Source of the DNA: Opisthorchis felineus
Taxonomy: Eukaryota > Platyhelminthes > Trematoda > Opisthorchiida > Opisthorchiidae
NCBI GenBank assembly: GCA_004794785.1
Contig: SJOL01006483.1
Location: 416,653 to 480,652, forward strand
DNA: 64,000 nt
Direction of reading: 5' to 3'
The notes below the pieces were generated by a model, which was not told the DNA's origin, did no database searches, and saw only the letters and a list, made by a program, of their open reading frames with translations. Shown one piece after another: positions 38,701 through 53,700 of the stretch (positions within the stretch are counted from its first letter, which is position 1; each line of letters begins with the position of its first letter). A program made the position numbers and the translations under genes.

Positions 38701-41700
38701 CAGGGTCGATAAGCACCGGATGGACATATTTTATACGTTCAAACCACCGATATTCGACGACTCGGAGTTTGGACCTAGCTGTTAGATAGCATAGATAGCA
38801 TCCCATCTGTCAAGAGACTGGACCTTACCGCGATGTGACGGTTTGCGTGCCTCCCTGACACATTGCGCTGTACTGGGTGGTGTCCGTGCGACTCACAGTC
38901 TCTCGCACCAGGTCGGTCATTGGTTAGGGGTCTGACCAACAGTTTCCTGGCCCTCCAAGTAGGGGTTTGGAAAACGTGTGGCGACTTGTCCCACAAACAT
39001 GGTAATGCGCTTGCATCTCCTGCCAAACACCGCTGCCTTCCGGTCAGCCATTCGATCGGAATGCTTTGGTCGAGAAGGCTGACCGCCCACTTTCTATGTC
39101 TGGGCGCCCTGGCAGTATCCCAGGTCACGTACAACCATGATAAAACTAGCAATAATTTCATGCCCTATCGGCCGTTGCGTGGTGTCATCAGCCGGGTCGC
39201 CTTACTTCATGCATACAGCAGGACGGATAAGCGAAAACAGACGACTGCTGACGCCTCCCTTATTGCACTTCCACCCATTTCCCCCTGCCACCCTATCCCA
39301 CCCCAATTTGAATACTATCTCTGCAGGTCCCAGTACTAAAACTGACCACGTTCTTCGCCATGCATCACACTCGGCTGCAGTTTCTATGCGTCACACTTCA
39401 CTAACAACTCTAAATATTTCGAAGTCTGTTTTCAAACCATGAAAGCTCGTTCACGTAGCCGCCTTTAAAGCTCGCACACCGAAACAAGCAGTTCTTGCTC
39501 GCACACTGGATCCTCTCTGCACTAATGTATGGTGTCTGTCTATCAGGAAAAAGAATCCAACACGGAAGTATTATGGTTGAACTGACTGCCCCTCGCTCTC
39601 TTCCAGGTTCCAGATGCGCACTGTGCTGATGAGGAGGCCTCTGCAGCTGGGTATACTGGCGTGGGTATTGTATTGAGCAATCGAGCGGAAGCGTCCCCAC
39701 TTGATTGGATACCCGTTAATAATCGCCTCTGTGCAGTTCGTTTGGCAACGTCTGTGAAAGAATCTCGAGAAAGTGAGGTCAACCGCTCCCAGTTTGTTGC
39801 CTCTGTCCCAACGGACTGTGGCTCTGAGTATATGGCGCTCTAGGTGCTCTTCTACAACAGGCTAAGAGCCCAAGACGCGGTTGTGGTTGCTGGTGGCATG
39901 AACGCTCAGTTAGGCGGACTAAGCACTGTTGAGGCCCAGTCGGATGGTTGTCTTGGGTTGGACACAAGACGACGGACAACCGAGAGCGCACGCTGCAGAT
40001 GTGTGCCGATCATAGATTGTGCCTTTGCAGTACCAACATCTGGAACAGCGGCAATCGTTTGACTACCCGGTGCTCACCAAAGAACCAGTCCCGAATCCAA
40101 ATAAACCACATTGCCATCAGTTACAGGTGGCAAGGATCGATCATTGTCTACCGGTCCTTCTGGAATACCTACGGGTAGAGGCAGCGTCGACCACATCCTC
40201 ACACTCCGCCAGTTGCTAGAGAAACCTCACAGTCTTGGTGTTCCTCGACTTCAAGGGTACGTTCGATTCTGTCGATGAGTCAGTGCAATTAAACACACTT
40301 GCTTAACAGGCGATGCCCCAGAAGTTTGCGAACATAACCCGGGCTTTCTATTCACATACTTCGGAGCGTGTGAGAGCGTATTATGAGCCTTCTGGAAGCT
40401 GCCCCATAGATAGTGGTGTTCTGCAAGAATATCCACCCTCTCCATTCTTGGTCAAATTCACCGTCGATGAAATAATGAAGCGGACGCTGAAAGGTCTTCA
40501 AAACCCCTGTATTCAAGCCGTTTCTGGTGAGAACCTTGCCGATTTGGAGTACACAGACGAAGTCCAAGCACAAGCTCCGTTGAATAAACTGACCATTATG
40601 ATATCATCTTCCGACATGCACCTTCAAATGGCAAGGTCATGCTTCAGAACGTGGAGACCTAGAACACACACTTCGAAATTCAAGGAGTAGTAGTGGGAAT
40701 TGTGGAGGATGTCACATACCTCGCTATGTGTAGTAGATATGATGAAAAAGTGCCTAATGAAGTCAAAGTTCGAATCTCGCTTGTTAATTTGCGTCATTTT
40801 GGGCGCCAAAAAGGCATATCACTGGGTCTTAAGGGTAGCATGTATCAGGATACAGCAGGGGCTCTGTTGTTGTGTGGTTTGGGGGACATGGCCTCTGTAG
40901 ACAGATTATTTGAGGCGTCTTCAGATTTATGACCACCGATGCCACAGAAGCGTTGCTGGTGTCGCATCAACGAATTCGTATCGAGGTAATTAGAAAACGG
41001 GTGTTTGGTTGTGTGGTTGGCACTTCAGTTGCGGAAAACATCCAACCTCACCAAATACGGTGGCTCGGCCATACGTTACGCACGCCAAAACAATCTACCG
41101 AGATGGGTGTTATTTTCCGCGCCTCTTACAGAATGGCGCAATCCGCGAGGTTGACAACGTTTGACTCGGCAGAATGGTGTGAGAGATTACGAAGAGTCTG
41201 GTTGTTGTTGGTACGGTACACCTTCCAGGATTGGGTCTCCTCTTACGCTTGGCTAGAGACATTGTAAGAAATAGCGAAAGACCGAAGTCAGTGGTGTTCG
41301 TGCCGTCAGTTCGTTCCAGATCGTCTGATTGAGCGCTTCGACGTATAGGCACCTTAGAATGTTACGACATACCAGCACCAGGTCCCCTCCCTCACCTACT
41401 CTTTTCTCTAATTTCCTACGGCTTTAAGTATGCTTAGAAAACTCTTTTGGTTGTACGGCACACTGCCGACACTGATGTTGCTGTCTCTGATGATGATCAA
41501 CTGGGAGTGAAGCCAAGATACCTCACTGCGATTAGGACACCAGTGAACAGATTGAGAATATTTGTTAACCTTGGAAAGACTACACTTAAGCCACTTGAAT
41601 CATGGGCCTGGTATACAGGTATCAAGTGAGGTTAGGAGGAGACAAAAGTCGTAAGCACGAAACCCACTTTTAAAACGGATTCAGTGATGGAACGAATAAG

Positions 41701-44700
41701 CTGGAGAGGAAAATCAAAGTTGCCGGAGATTTAAGAGCCTGTGAGGAATATGAAAAATGGGATAAGATGACTAGAGTTGATGGGCTGAGTTAATGGCGAA
41801 GCATGCAGGGCTCCTAGCAGTTGAGCAGTTTACTTCTCCGGGCGATGGAGTTTCCTACCTACCACCTGGGTACTGGGTTTTCACCTTCATTAGATCCAAC
41901 AGTTGCGCTTACGCATGGCAAAATTTGAAATAAATGCACCCCGACTATACATAAGTAGCAACGTTTTCACTGGGAATATTAGGTTCTAGCCAACTTTTTC
42001 AAACATGAAGCTAGCGGGAATGCTCTTTACTTCAACAAACACCAGCGTTCTGCGAGTATATTGCGGACAGGAAGGTCCGTTTTTATTTAGGACTAGTTTC
42101 AAAACCAGTTTGGCTTACATACTCAAAAGTACGATCAATTCAATTAGCCATGGAGTAAACTAGCAATGATCAAGTTAGATGAAAATTAAAACACACCAGC
42201 TTGCGAGAAAAGTATAACCATAACAGGCGAACGACTTCGATGTTTGCTCCCCAAACCTCGATCAATTGAAGTAGGGATTTCAGTGAGGTACGGGCATCTT
42301 TTTCCGAAAGCGTTGATTCCTGAAAAAAGAACAAATTAACAGACACATGGGAGCCGTTACTAATGCAGAAATATAAAAGAACCGGCATCGAGAAGTCAAA
42401 GTCTAGAAAGGCCTCTCAAAACGTAGGGGTAAGGAAAACAAGGGATCGCATGGGTGGGCCACCATCACGGACCGCAAAAGCCTCGCTTAGGAAACGAGCA
42501 CAGCGAAGGAGATGGTGACATCTCGAGTCGTCCTCAGGTAGCCTGATTTACGCCTAACTGAGATCAAACATATAGACATTTGTGGGGTTTTCATGCAGTA
42601 CAAAAACATTCATTCACGAGATCCAAGTACTAGGCCAAACGTCCAAACGTTGGTAGAAATACTGGTAGAAATACGATGCAGGTGCACAATCGGTTCAGAT
42701 TATGTCGTCCGACGGTGAACGTCATTAGCCAAGTACAACGATCGTCACCAATGAGTTCGAGATACCTCAGCGGTCACGGCACGGGCTTACTGACCGGAAG
42801 GTCCGTGGCTCCAACCCAATCTCGATCGCTCCTGTCCAGGCTTGGGAAACCTGGCAGCATCTAAACTCTCGTGGTTCTATCGAGCGGCATGGCAGTTATA
42901 CACCGAAAAGGTGTTACAGGTGGACGATTATTTATTTCTATTCGATTATCGTCACTGCGCCCTCTTTCAGAGGCAAGATAAATCAACGGAAGCGAGTGGG
43001 GCATCCTTACATGTTCATTTAAAGTGGACACCTGGGTACTGTTTTCGATTTTGTCCTGTGCTTTCGAGCAAGGCTCGACGGACTAGTGCTGTGTGAAGAC
43101 GACTATTCAGATTCTTAGCAGAACTACCATAGTAACATAAGGTGGAGCTTATTAGTGGGGGATCCTGACGTAAGAGTTCAGTTCAGTTTGTCAGCTATAA
43201 ACAGTACGTCGAAATACGACGATTCAGTTTACGATACAGTTTACCTCACCGGCGACAGGGGGGATGACCAGGACAACCACAGATTGGAAATAATGGCCTA
43301 AACGTTTCATTGGCATTGAGTTGTTTCACTTCACTCACAGATGAGGAGCCGGGACAACTGCGCAATGAATGCACACACGCCACTAGCCGCCGGGCTTGGT
43401 CACGTTCACCAGTGGCACCAACTATTGGTGTGTCACGTTCCGAGGGCCCTGCCTGGGAAGGCGGAAATTACTGAGCTAATCGACATGAGATCAACTTGTC
43501 ATAGGAATTAAATGTATCTTCCGAGACATTCCTATTTGTAAATCGGACAACGTATAATCCATAATATCGTCGAACATGTCTAGACAACGACGGTTAGATA
43601 AAACTCAGTGAGAAACGTGTCACTACGATGTTCCAAAGGATAAATTGTCAAGCTAGTGGGCATCTTGAGTGTTCTTTGTATAAAACATGGTTCTCTGGAG
43701 TTTCCAGAGTACAGGATAGACAAGGAAATGTACCGAAGTATTGGCATTTCGGGTGCTTTCATTGGTAGTTGATCAGGTGGCTGTTGATCTGTTCGCCGAG
43801 CTTGGTGGCGCAGCGTTTGCAAGCTGATTGCCAAGCTAAACGAACAGATCAACAACCACCTGATCAACTACCAAGGTAGATATCTTCGTGAACCATTTGT
43901 CACTGACACTTGAAAACTACAAGAAAATATGCAATCATCAACCCTCAAGAACAGACTTTGTTGCACGGGTTTAGACGAAACAAACAAAACAAATGGTACC
44001 CTTGAAATCACGGTGGAATTCAAGGTTGAGACTGACCCAAATGTGTGATGTCGTCCTAAGCGTAATGGAGTGTGAGGATGTGGTCAGTGTCGGCAGCTAG
44101 TCTATGACAACGGCTTCACATGTCGTTGTGCGACGATGGTCATAAAGCAAGATAACATCTGTCGTCATATCAGGGGTTGAGCATATAGCTTTGGGAATGC
44201 CGCAGTTACTATGAGCGTCAGTCATGATTCTTGGCTGGCGTCAAGCGCTATCGATTATCCAATTTTTCCTGACAAAAGTGAAGGACTGAATCAGAACTGA
44301 CAGAGTGGCATTCGTCAGAGCAAGAAGTGCGAGAAAAACGTTCGGAGTTCCATCGCAGGTGAGCGATCCAAATGAAAGGCAGCAAGCCAACGGCTGATTC
44401 CTTTCAGGCACATACTACGAAAAAATATCAGTCAAGAGTGAAAGAGTATTTGCCATCAGTATGTCGAATATAGGTCGATCAGCATGGTAATGTACATAGG
44501 TTGACCTATTCCTTCTGTTTGTACAGTTCTATTTGATTTCTTCCAATAGCAACGAATTCAGCTAACTGCAATAGCCTACCATCTCTGCGTTCACGACGTG
44601 GAATGCAGTTGTCGGATCGACACAAGGCCAAGTTCCAGGTAACTGACTGGTCATTGATGAAGCCGACATCTACTGTGCAATTGCTTTCGGATTTGAATTT

Positions 44701-47700
44701 GTATGTGGGGCGGACTGCCTGGTACGCTGTTGCATCCAAATCGGAATACGCTCCGCCTGCCTAATTCGAAGATACCCATCAGTTCTGCCCAGATGACCGT
44801 GCGTGGAACGGTAAACGAGATTGAAAACGGCATACTGAGGTAATGAGACGCTAACTGCATGGATCGGGATTCGGTTGCAGATCCAGGAGCTACGTTTCAC
44901 GAACGGCAAGCTGCTCAATTTTCAACCAATTCAACTGGACAGAAAAGCTTGTGAAGGGGTTCGAGGGTTGCCGGCAAACAGGTTCTGTGGATCTCCGTCG
45001 GCATATTATCTTCACCTGAGAACATTCATTCTTTAGTGGCTTGATTATCTCGTCTAAGTCAATTTGGCTAGGGCGCCACAACCGACGACTTAGATTGTGG
45101 AGGTTGTGGACTGAAGTATTTGAAACGAGCTGTTGCAATCCTGGATGATGCTGGTTCCAAAGAGATTAAGTCTTGGGCACATTTTCTAAGGGAAGAGACA
45201 CCGTCCAGGTCCGAGTAATCAGTTGGGCCGCTGTAGTACAGACAGTAGGCTTCCATCTCTAGAACTCTGATGTGTTGTGAACCGAAACCAGGAATCAATG
45301 CCTCTGAAAGTCATGAAAAATCATAGGGGCCTCGTACAGTGACACTCTGACTTCCCACGTCAAACAAAGTATGGATATCTCTGCAGCCTACATATAGTGC
45401 ATTCCTGACTTTGAGGGAAGATGAAGATGGGCCAGCTTGCGCAGTGTAGCTTACTTGGGACACCGAAGCTCAGCAACTGTGATATATTTATCGAGTAACT
45501 CGGGGATTTGTGTACGACGGACGTCCCCAGCGCCACAGGGCTTTGGTTCGAGGGTGCACCTCTAGTCTCTCTACAACCCGGTGAAGACCAATAAGCGGCA
45601 CGGAGGTGTGGAGAGCAAAACCATCAGACAGGCTGCTGGATTTTGGCCGGAGACCTATCCGTCCACTCCATCAGATATGGCGTTTGTTCTAGTTCGCTAT
45701 CTAGTCGTTGCACACCCAAATGCGAGCGGTACAGCTTTATGGTTAATGGTGATTGTCCGCACTCCGATGTGATAGCACTAAGTACTGACCATGAGTCCAT
45801 GTCCACTTCGTGACACGTGACATCCTTTTATGATGGGCTGACACCAGTCATGTCATCACTGAGCCCAGGTGGCACTGTGTGGGGACCGAGAATCCACCAC
45901 GTGCTAAGGTCACCACTGCCAGAGCTCTGTTAGTTCATGTACAACAGAAGTCACACCATGGTCGTCGTCGTGTCACGACGAGGGGATAATCTGTGCGACA
46001 GTTTTTCGGGATCAATATGTGGGCATAAGATAGTGCTTTTTGGTGACAACCTAGTTCGATAAAGCTTATCTTGTTCTGGATTGTCTCTTGTGATGAAAAC
46101 GAACATGAAAGTTTGATTTGTGAGTGAAGTGCGGTCTTGAAGCTATATCGGCAACTTGATGACACCAGAGTACTTCGTGTCTGATCACTGGGCGAAAAAC
46201 AGACCGGGTTGAAGTGATTTCTCACAAACTTGAACCGATGCTCAATGTGCTGTGTTGTGCTCGCAACATTGTGTCTTAGGTTCGAAAGTTATTTAGATCA
46301 GCTGTATTTTTATTCTAAGCTTTTGGCCTACTTCTTCGCAAGCTGTACGATGGCCATATTTTTGTAAAGCAAGGTACATGAACTATACAGCCAATCTACT
46401 TGTGTAGAGAATGATTCGTGGTACGACCATCAAGAATTGGCCTTGATTAAAGACCCCCGAGAACCATTGATGGTTTTATTTCAATCGTCTGATGTAACGT
46501 TACATCGAAGCATGCCGCAATTAATTACAACTTACCCCAAGGAATTGTTTTCGAATAAGCCATATAACTACAGAGTACTTTTGTAGTAGACCCTTGGAGA
46601 CCTGAGAAAAAGAGCAAACGGAGTCTATCAAAAAACACCAAAAAGAGGGAGAGGCAGACTAGCCAAAGATGTTAAGAGTTGGGATCACTACGCAAGTGGA
46701 ATTAAACTGGGAAAAGCTTTGGGAATCTACTGATAGGATGTACTGTCCTGATTTCTGCGAACAAATGCCTATGATTTCATTCCAGTCACAGACGTGCACA
46801 TGGTGGATCACCATCGATAAGCATCTCAAGTTTAACAACCTGAGGAGAACACTCACCGAATTGCGCTACATAATGTGGTGGCGGCATTCACCTTACATGA
46901 TCATTTTTTGCAAATACTTAGCCCTCCAATGCTGAGAAAATTTTCGCATTCGTGTCAATGTGTGCAAGAGATACTTTTGAAATACGTAGCTGGCCCCGTG
47001 CTAAAAATCCTTATGGTGTGGACAATAGATGGATTTCCCTTTTGAGAGTAAAATTACTCATAACGAACAGGCAACCGCCAAAGTGTCATCGGTTAGAGTC
47101 ACGACAGGATGACCGACAGAAATACTCAAGGTGCAGAGTAGTTTCACAGAACTAACGTAATTAGATACACAGTCTGCAAAACCTAGAACAAAGGGTTACA
47201 AAAAATTAGCAGGAACACATTAAAGTTATCTCCGTCCAGAGAGCCACTCTTAAGAGATGCTAATTTCTGTTGGTCCGTAGAACACTATCTCAACGGTAAC
47301 TTTGTTTGGGCGATCCATTCAGAAGGCATAATCACAATAACTGTTCAGTGTCAAAAGCCTACATTGAAACGGCTCTTAAGTGCCTTTCAAAAACAAGCAC
47401 TGAAATAGAAATGAACGCCAAAAGAGAAGAGCGAGCGTAAAAATGACACAATAGGTTATATTGCTATAGGCACGATTCTGCCTTCCTCATAACGTTGTCC
47501 AGGAGCAGAACTATTCAGCCTGCTCAACAGCTGACCCGTATCACGAGTATACATGCTTATGAAATAGGTGTTACACTCAGTTACGCATAAACTACTGGCG
47601 TCTGGTAAGGATGAAATTTCTCGTCCGAAATTTGGGGCTGTCAATTGTGGGAAGCATGCAGAATGGAAAAACACAAGAGGTTTTGAGAGCGTAAAGACAA

Positions 47701-50700
47701 CAGTGAGTGAACTACATTCCCTATTATTCGAAAAGAAATTCTGCAGATTTTTAACCTTTCTAAGGTCGACTTCCAAGGTATCTAGCTATAATCACAGTCA
47801 AAACTGACTTGATTTTGGTCGAAATTTACCTCACTTCCACTTTGGAAATTCATGTACATGGAGTGCAACGGTGCAGTGAAGGCCAACAACGACCAGTAAA
47901 GTGACCAAGTCGACTGACCACTTCTCTCAGGGTCAGTCGTCAGGTATACATCAGGTTCTGGGCGAAGACGTTCAAGTGTGTTGGGAGCTATAAAACAAGG
48001 ATTACAACCAGTGCTGAGAATCAAAGTAGCAGGAAGCACCGAAATTCACAGTAGAGGAAACACGTGAAAAGGGCAACACTACCGGTATCGCGGGAACTTT
48101 TACATAGAGTGCACTGGATACATAAAACAAATCACCGACGCAGTCACATTGCCATAGAAACGGAGGACCAAACTGTGACTGTGTGCAGATGTAGAACGTC
48201 CTCTTTTACTTGTTTTTCGACCACAGTTCCTCCCTTCTTGGAAGCGCAGCCCTCAGAAGACAAGTAATCTGTCCAGAGGTGAACAACTGTGTGTTGCTAG
48301 TGATTCATTCTGCAACTGGTCAACGAAAGTTCGGCCGTAGGCGGGTGTTATCAGTGACTTTCACCAGAAGTGTAAGAAAACTTCACTTCTTTTGGAATAA
48401 ACGCTCCAGATATTCAAAACTTCTGCATATATAGCGAAGAAATACCGGGGTATCAACATGGTTGGTCCGGCAAGTGTTTGCCAGACTATAATCCCCGTTA
48501 TTTACAAACCAGTTACACTTTACCACAAAACCAGATTCGAATAAAAACCATAAAAATAATGCGTAAGGGAAAGTGTATCCTAGGATTACGTCAAAAATTC
48601 GTTGGAAGCGATAAATGGTGGCCTATCGTACACCACCCTAATTTGATGCTTCAGTGACTATGCCGAATCGGATCAGCTCCAGAAAAACCCACTGATGATG
48701 CAAGATAGAATAGCGGCAGTGCTAGTGGTATCGCTGCACAACAGCCGATAAAAGACACAGGCCAGCATAATAGTCCTTCTTGTGAGAGAACCAATACCTT
48801 CGGAGAACTGTACGAGTGGTCTGTGGGTATTAATAGTAATTGTTCCCAGTTGATCTTCGGGCTAGAAACGAGGATGTAGACATATTCGACAGAGGTATTC
48901 AAAAGTTTCCGGAAGTGATTTGTTAGTGCTAGGTTGTTAAAGTGGAAATTTACGCTGAAAGTGGTGAATGAACGAATTTGCGGCCAGATGAGCCCGTCTG
49001 TTTTTTATGTGTCGATTGGGACATTTAATTATGCCATCATACACATTTATAGGTCTGGCACATTTGCATCTTCTATTACCTGGATCCAGTGACAGTTTTT
49101 ACATATTATCATATGCAGGCTTGTCCTTTTGCAGCTGGGTAACTATGGCGCGTGTAACGAGTGAGAACAACTGCAATTCATGTACGGAGGAGTGTAGTAT
49201 TGTATTGAAACGTAGAGGAATGGAGAGATGACGTCAACACCTCGATGTTTATGAGGTGTTAGTGTTAATCGTAATGTCACCATGTTAGTGCCGGCTGGCG
49301 GCTCTTAACAGACCCATGTGACTTTGCCCACCGGTCTTATTCCTTAATATTTACACGTGACTCACAGGCTTATCCGCTGTTTGTATGTATGCAGGCGTCC
49401 AGTCATCCAACCATTGATGACATACAAATTCATGTTGAATGGCGGCCAAACAACTCATGGGAGAAGTTCGCACAATGGAAGGTAAAATGTGAAGATCCAT
49501 CAGGTAATCGTGCCAACACCAAGAAGAAACTGGAGCTTTCTGTTGTGTAACGGCTTGGGCTTCACTAAAAGGTGTCCGTGAGACACTCGCGGAGTATTTC
49601 AATCAAGATTGATCAGGGGTCTATCTATCAATTTTCTGCCCCACGCCCGGGGATAAGATTAAAACGTTCGTTAAGTACAAGCTGTAGCCACTTAATACCT
49701 ACGAAGCCATCCGTGATTGAATGTTTCAGGACGTCTGGGGTCTTCAGAGTGGATAGACCAGGTTTCACAGTTGTTCGCACGATCATTCCGTGGGTGTGAT
49801 CCTTTAGCCTTATCGAAATCCGCTTCTGACGCCAATAATGATGCAAGCTGGCGAACACCGCTCTTGACTTAATGATATATGCGCTGACTTCAGCTGTCAC
49901 AGAATGGTCACGTCTTATGCTGTGAAGTGCAACTAAAGATTCTCATTCTGTGGTTCCAAAGGGGTACAAGGGAGCAGGAAATCAGGATCTAAAATTTTTC
50001 ACTTCGAACGGACGGATAGTTAAAAGGTAGAGGAATGAGGCACGCCAGCTAACTCCGAAAAGCAGTACATCGACGCGATAGGCATGCAAGAGATGTTAGG
50101 TGTTGCAATGGGCACCGTCGGGAATCCAAAAATTCCACCTTGTTATTGGTTATTCTCTGTCACTTTCACGACAACCACCAGGTGTTTCACTCTAATTATT
50201 GTTTCTAACGACAGGGAGCTAACGCATAGCATCAAGAAAACGGACCATTGCTGTCACTGCAACACTGGACCTGCCGCCAAGTTGGAACTTGCTTAACAAG
50301 TATGTGTACTTTTTGTAAAAACATGTATTTCACTGGTCTTAGCCGGTTTCAGCTCTCCTGACTCTATCAATAGGCAGGATATAGGTCGGCGTTCCATTGA
50401 TATGCAATTATCAACAAATTCCATAGGATAAGGACGCGGAGTTACCATAAATTAAGTTGTTTAAATTGGCTGCAACCATAAAACAACAAATGTGGTTTAT
50501 TCATGGGTACTGAAATTTACTTGTGCTTGGTTGTCCGGTTAAAAAGTAGTTGAAACGACTGGACTTTATAGTGGTGCGGTAATTTGCGTAATTCAGCGTC
50601 CTACTGAGCTATAATGGACGACGTTCATGCGGGTCTTCAGAGCTAAGGGACGGATGCCTGTAAACAGTCTCCTGGCCTTCCAAATCGGAGACTGGAACAA

Positions 50701-53700
50701 GTGCGCCAATAGGCCCCTTGAATGTTGGACAACTGTGGTAGTCTTGCGCCGGCAACCAAGGCCTTGAAGTTGGGCCCATTAACCAAAGCATTCGGTTGAG
50801 GATCCTCATTCTCCTCCTGTCTGAGCCTGACTGCCTTGGCAGTATCCCAAATACACAAACAAAAACACCTTAATGCCACATCGGCACAAATGCCAATCGA
50901 AAGCGACCATCTTGATGTGCAGTGGGCCTGAGTGCCGCCTTGAAGTTGCGGGCTGCAGTGAATTGAACTCAGTACTACAAGATGCACTCATTCCATAAAG
51001 TTCGAAGCGGAGCAGCCAAACAAGGAGCAACGAGCCCCCAAGTGACCGTAATATGAGGCGGTCCGGAAGCAAAGCCGTACTTTCGTCCGCGGTGGGAGAG
51101 TGACAGCAGTTAGGTGTCCCCTCAGGGCGACCAGCAGGTCCCTATTAATGAAAACAAAGATGCTAGTTTCTATCGAGGAGGGACGCTTCAGAAAAGTTTG
51201 GCTCCAAAACACCGCACACTCCGATTACCTAGTGATTGACGATGACCGTTAGCGAATCACGGAATACGGTCGATATACGATCACAACCTACCGTGAGCTC
51301 GATATGCCTCCAAATGCAGCTATGCACAGTAATATCAGGAGTAAGACGACTACGCTTCATTCTCTACGCTCTCGGATTAGATCAACCCCTTGCAGCCGAG
51401 CGGACGACAGTTCTGAGTCCGAGGCTAGGGACAGGGCCCTCCAAACAAAACAATTCCTCTTCCCAATGCTTTGTGGGTCAGACTCATGAATCAAAGGTTC
51501 AAAGCGCGGTGCCTCAACTAGACCCCTCTCCTAGGCCTAAGCAACCGTAAAATAATCAATTGCGCTGAAAGTTCTTCGCTCACTACTGTCTCTCCTCGGT
51601 TGCTTCACGCCATATAAGCAAACTTCGCTGGATCGTTTGATCATCAGCTATCTGATCAACGTGTCTCATCCAACCCGCTGTCCACTAGTGTGAATCAAAG
51701 TGACACTTTTGTAAATTCACGTGATTTTTCTACATAGGAGCTTTCGACGTCCGTGGGATGTCAAGTTGGCACAGGCATTGCGCACTGGGAACTGGCGGCG
51801 AAACTGGCGTGGCTCTGCGGTATTGATCTGAGCCAGTTATACTATTCTGTGCAATAAACCGACACAATACTCGTTATGCGCATATGGATGCGGTGGCGTT
51901 CAAAGCCACTTCTCCGACTTCTCTCTTACCATTAAATTGCCACTGGATTCCGCCCAGATCACTACTGCTGACTGATACTGTAAAATCCATACCACCAAGA
52001 GAAAAGCACGGCGGCGCACACCAAAAGACTGAGAAGTTCAAGAAAAGACCGAAAGCTCCGACGGGCGAAGACAGTCCAGGAGAGGGAAAAGGCTTTTCCC
52101 ATTGGAAACAGCGGTGGCCTACTTCACATAGTTTGCCCGGTCAGTCAAAGGAAGGTAACTATCAGAGAGACGATAATTATAAAAGACGGCCCAGTAATTT
52201 GTCTGCAGAAACGTCAGAAAGATAGGCCGAGCACTTTGAAGAACCTATAACATATGCCCTGGAGACAGTGGATACGGTCGAATGGGACACAAACCTTAAC
52301 TGCCCGCCAGAGGAGAAATCAGACACGAAACACCCATTTCAAGGCGTGAGGTCCGGACAGTTTATATCGTCCTCTCCAGAGGAGGAAAACCCTGGTACTC
52401 TAACCGACAAAACTAGTCGATTCAACAGACAGTGGAAAAAGGACCTACGGAATGGGATTCATCAACAACTTTCCCACAGAAGATAAGTGAGCACTGTGTG
52501 AAGACCACCGTGGTGTTAGCCGTGGCACCAAAGGAGCTCTCTGGTCTCATCCTACGCAGTTTGACTAAATACACACAGAGGGAGAGAGATTCGTGAAAAT
52601 CGAGCTGAGTTCCGGCTTTTCAGATGGTTCTTTGGTCACACGATTATTTTCTGGCAGAACCTGAAACAGTGGGACTGCTTCCAGCAACTAACAATGGTCA
52701 TATTCTTGACGTAAAAGCTGCTTTTGATTTTTTCGGCCGTCGGGCGCTTTGGCATTGTCTGTGGAGCAAACCTGTCCTCCGTAAATTATTGACCCTCTTT
52801 AAACGCTGTGCGCCAGTTGCCGTAGAATTGTCTATGGTTTACGGTAAACTCTCACTTAAGTTCGGTAAATCCATTGGCGTCAAGCAACGTTGTCCTATCC
52901 CCTTTTCTCTTTAAATTCGTCACCGATATGATGATAGTAAACTGGCTCTTAACCATTCAGGTCTGTGGAGTTGAAATGCTCTCGGGACGTTTGCTCACAG
53001 ATATCAAGTACGCAGACGGTATGGGTCTTCCTGGATCCGACCTCGAGGAAACGCAAATGATATCAAAAAAACCTAAGTTATTCTGCTCCAAAGTTGGATG
53101 CACGCAATGTTTAAAAGTGCCGCTGTAAGACTGCACAGGATCAGATGCGAACTCCATGCTTTTAGGTGACCCAGTTACGATGGCAGACAAATTTGTCCAT
53201 CTCGGTATCTGTATCAGTTTCGGTTGTTCAGATAAAGGCAATACTGTCGCCCGGACAGGGAACGCCAACTAACTTGTAGCAACCTGTAGTACAGACGCGA
53301 CGTCGACCTGTTCGTCAAAGGTCGATTATACAATGCTGCGGAGCGCTGTTTACTGTTATGGTAAGATACCTGGCCGCTGCGGTGTCATCAGAGCGTTTGC
53401 CGAGTCTGGTGGGAACACCGGATCAGTGGTGCCGAGATGCGCTTGGTGGTTTTCGGAGGAAACAACTAGCACACAATAACTGAGCTGATGACGCTCCATG
53501 GGTTGCGCTGACTTGGTCACCTGCCTCATACGCCAGTCGATTGAATTTCTCCAACAGTCCCCTTCACACAATCATGACGTTGAAAATTAATCACGGGAAG
53601 TCAAGCAGTGGCTTAGTAGAAAAAGTATGAGTGACATTACCGGCACACTTATCTGTGCTTGCCATTACCATCTCCCTGTGTGGGAACTTCCAGACAGAAC

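Noticed and set aside
46669..46935. Plus ORF with [12 protein letters not shown], similar in look to an MMS22L segment
   Set aside because: It is on the strand opposite to the gene, and the resemblance is a few residues only.
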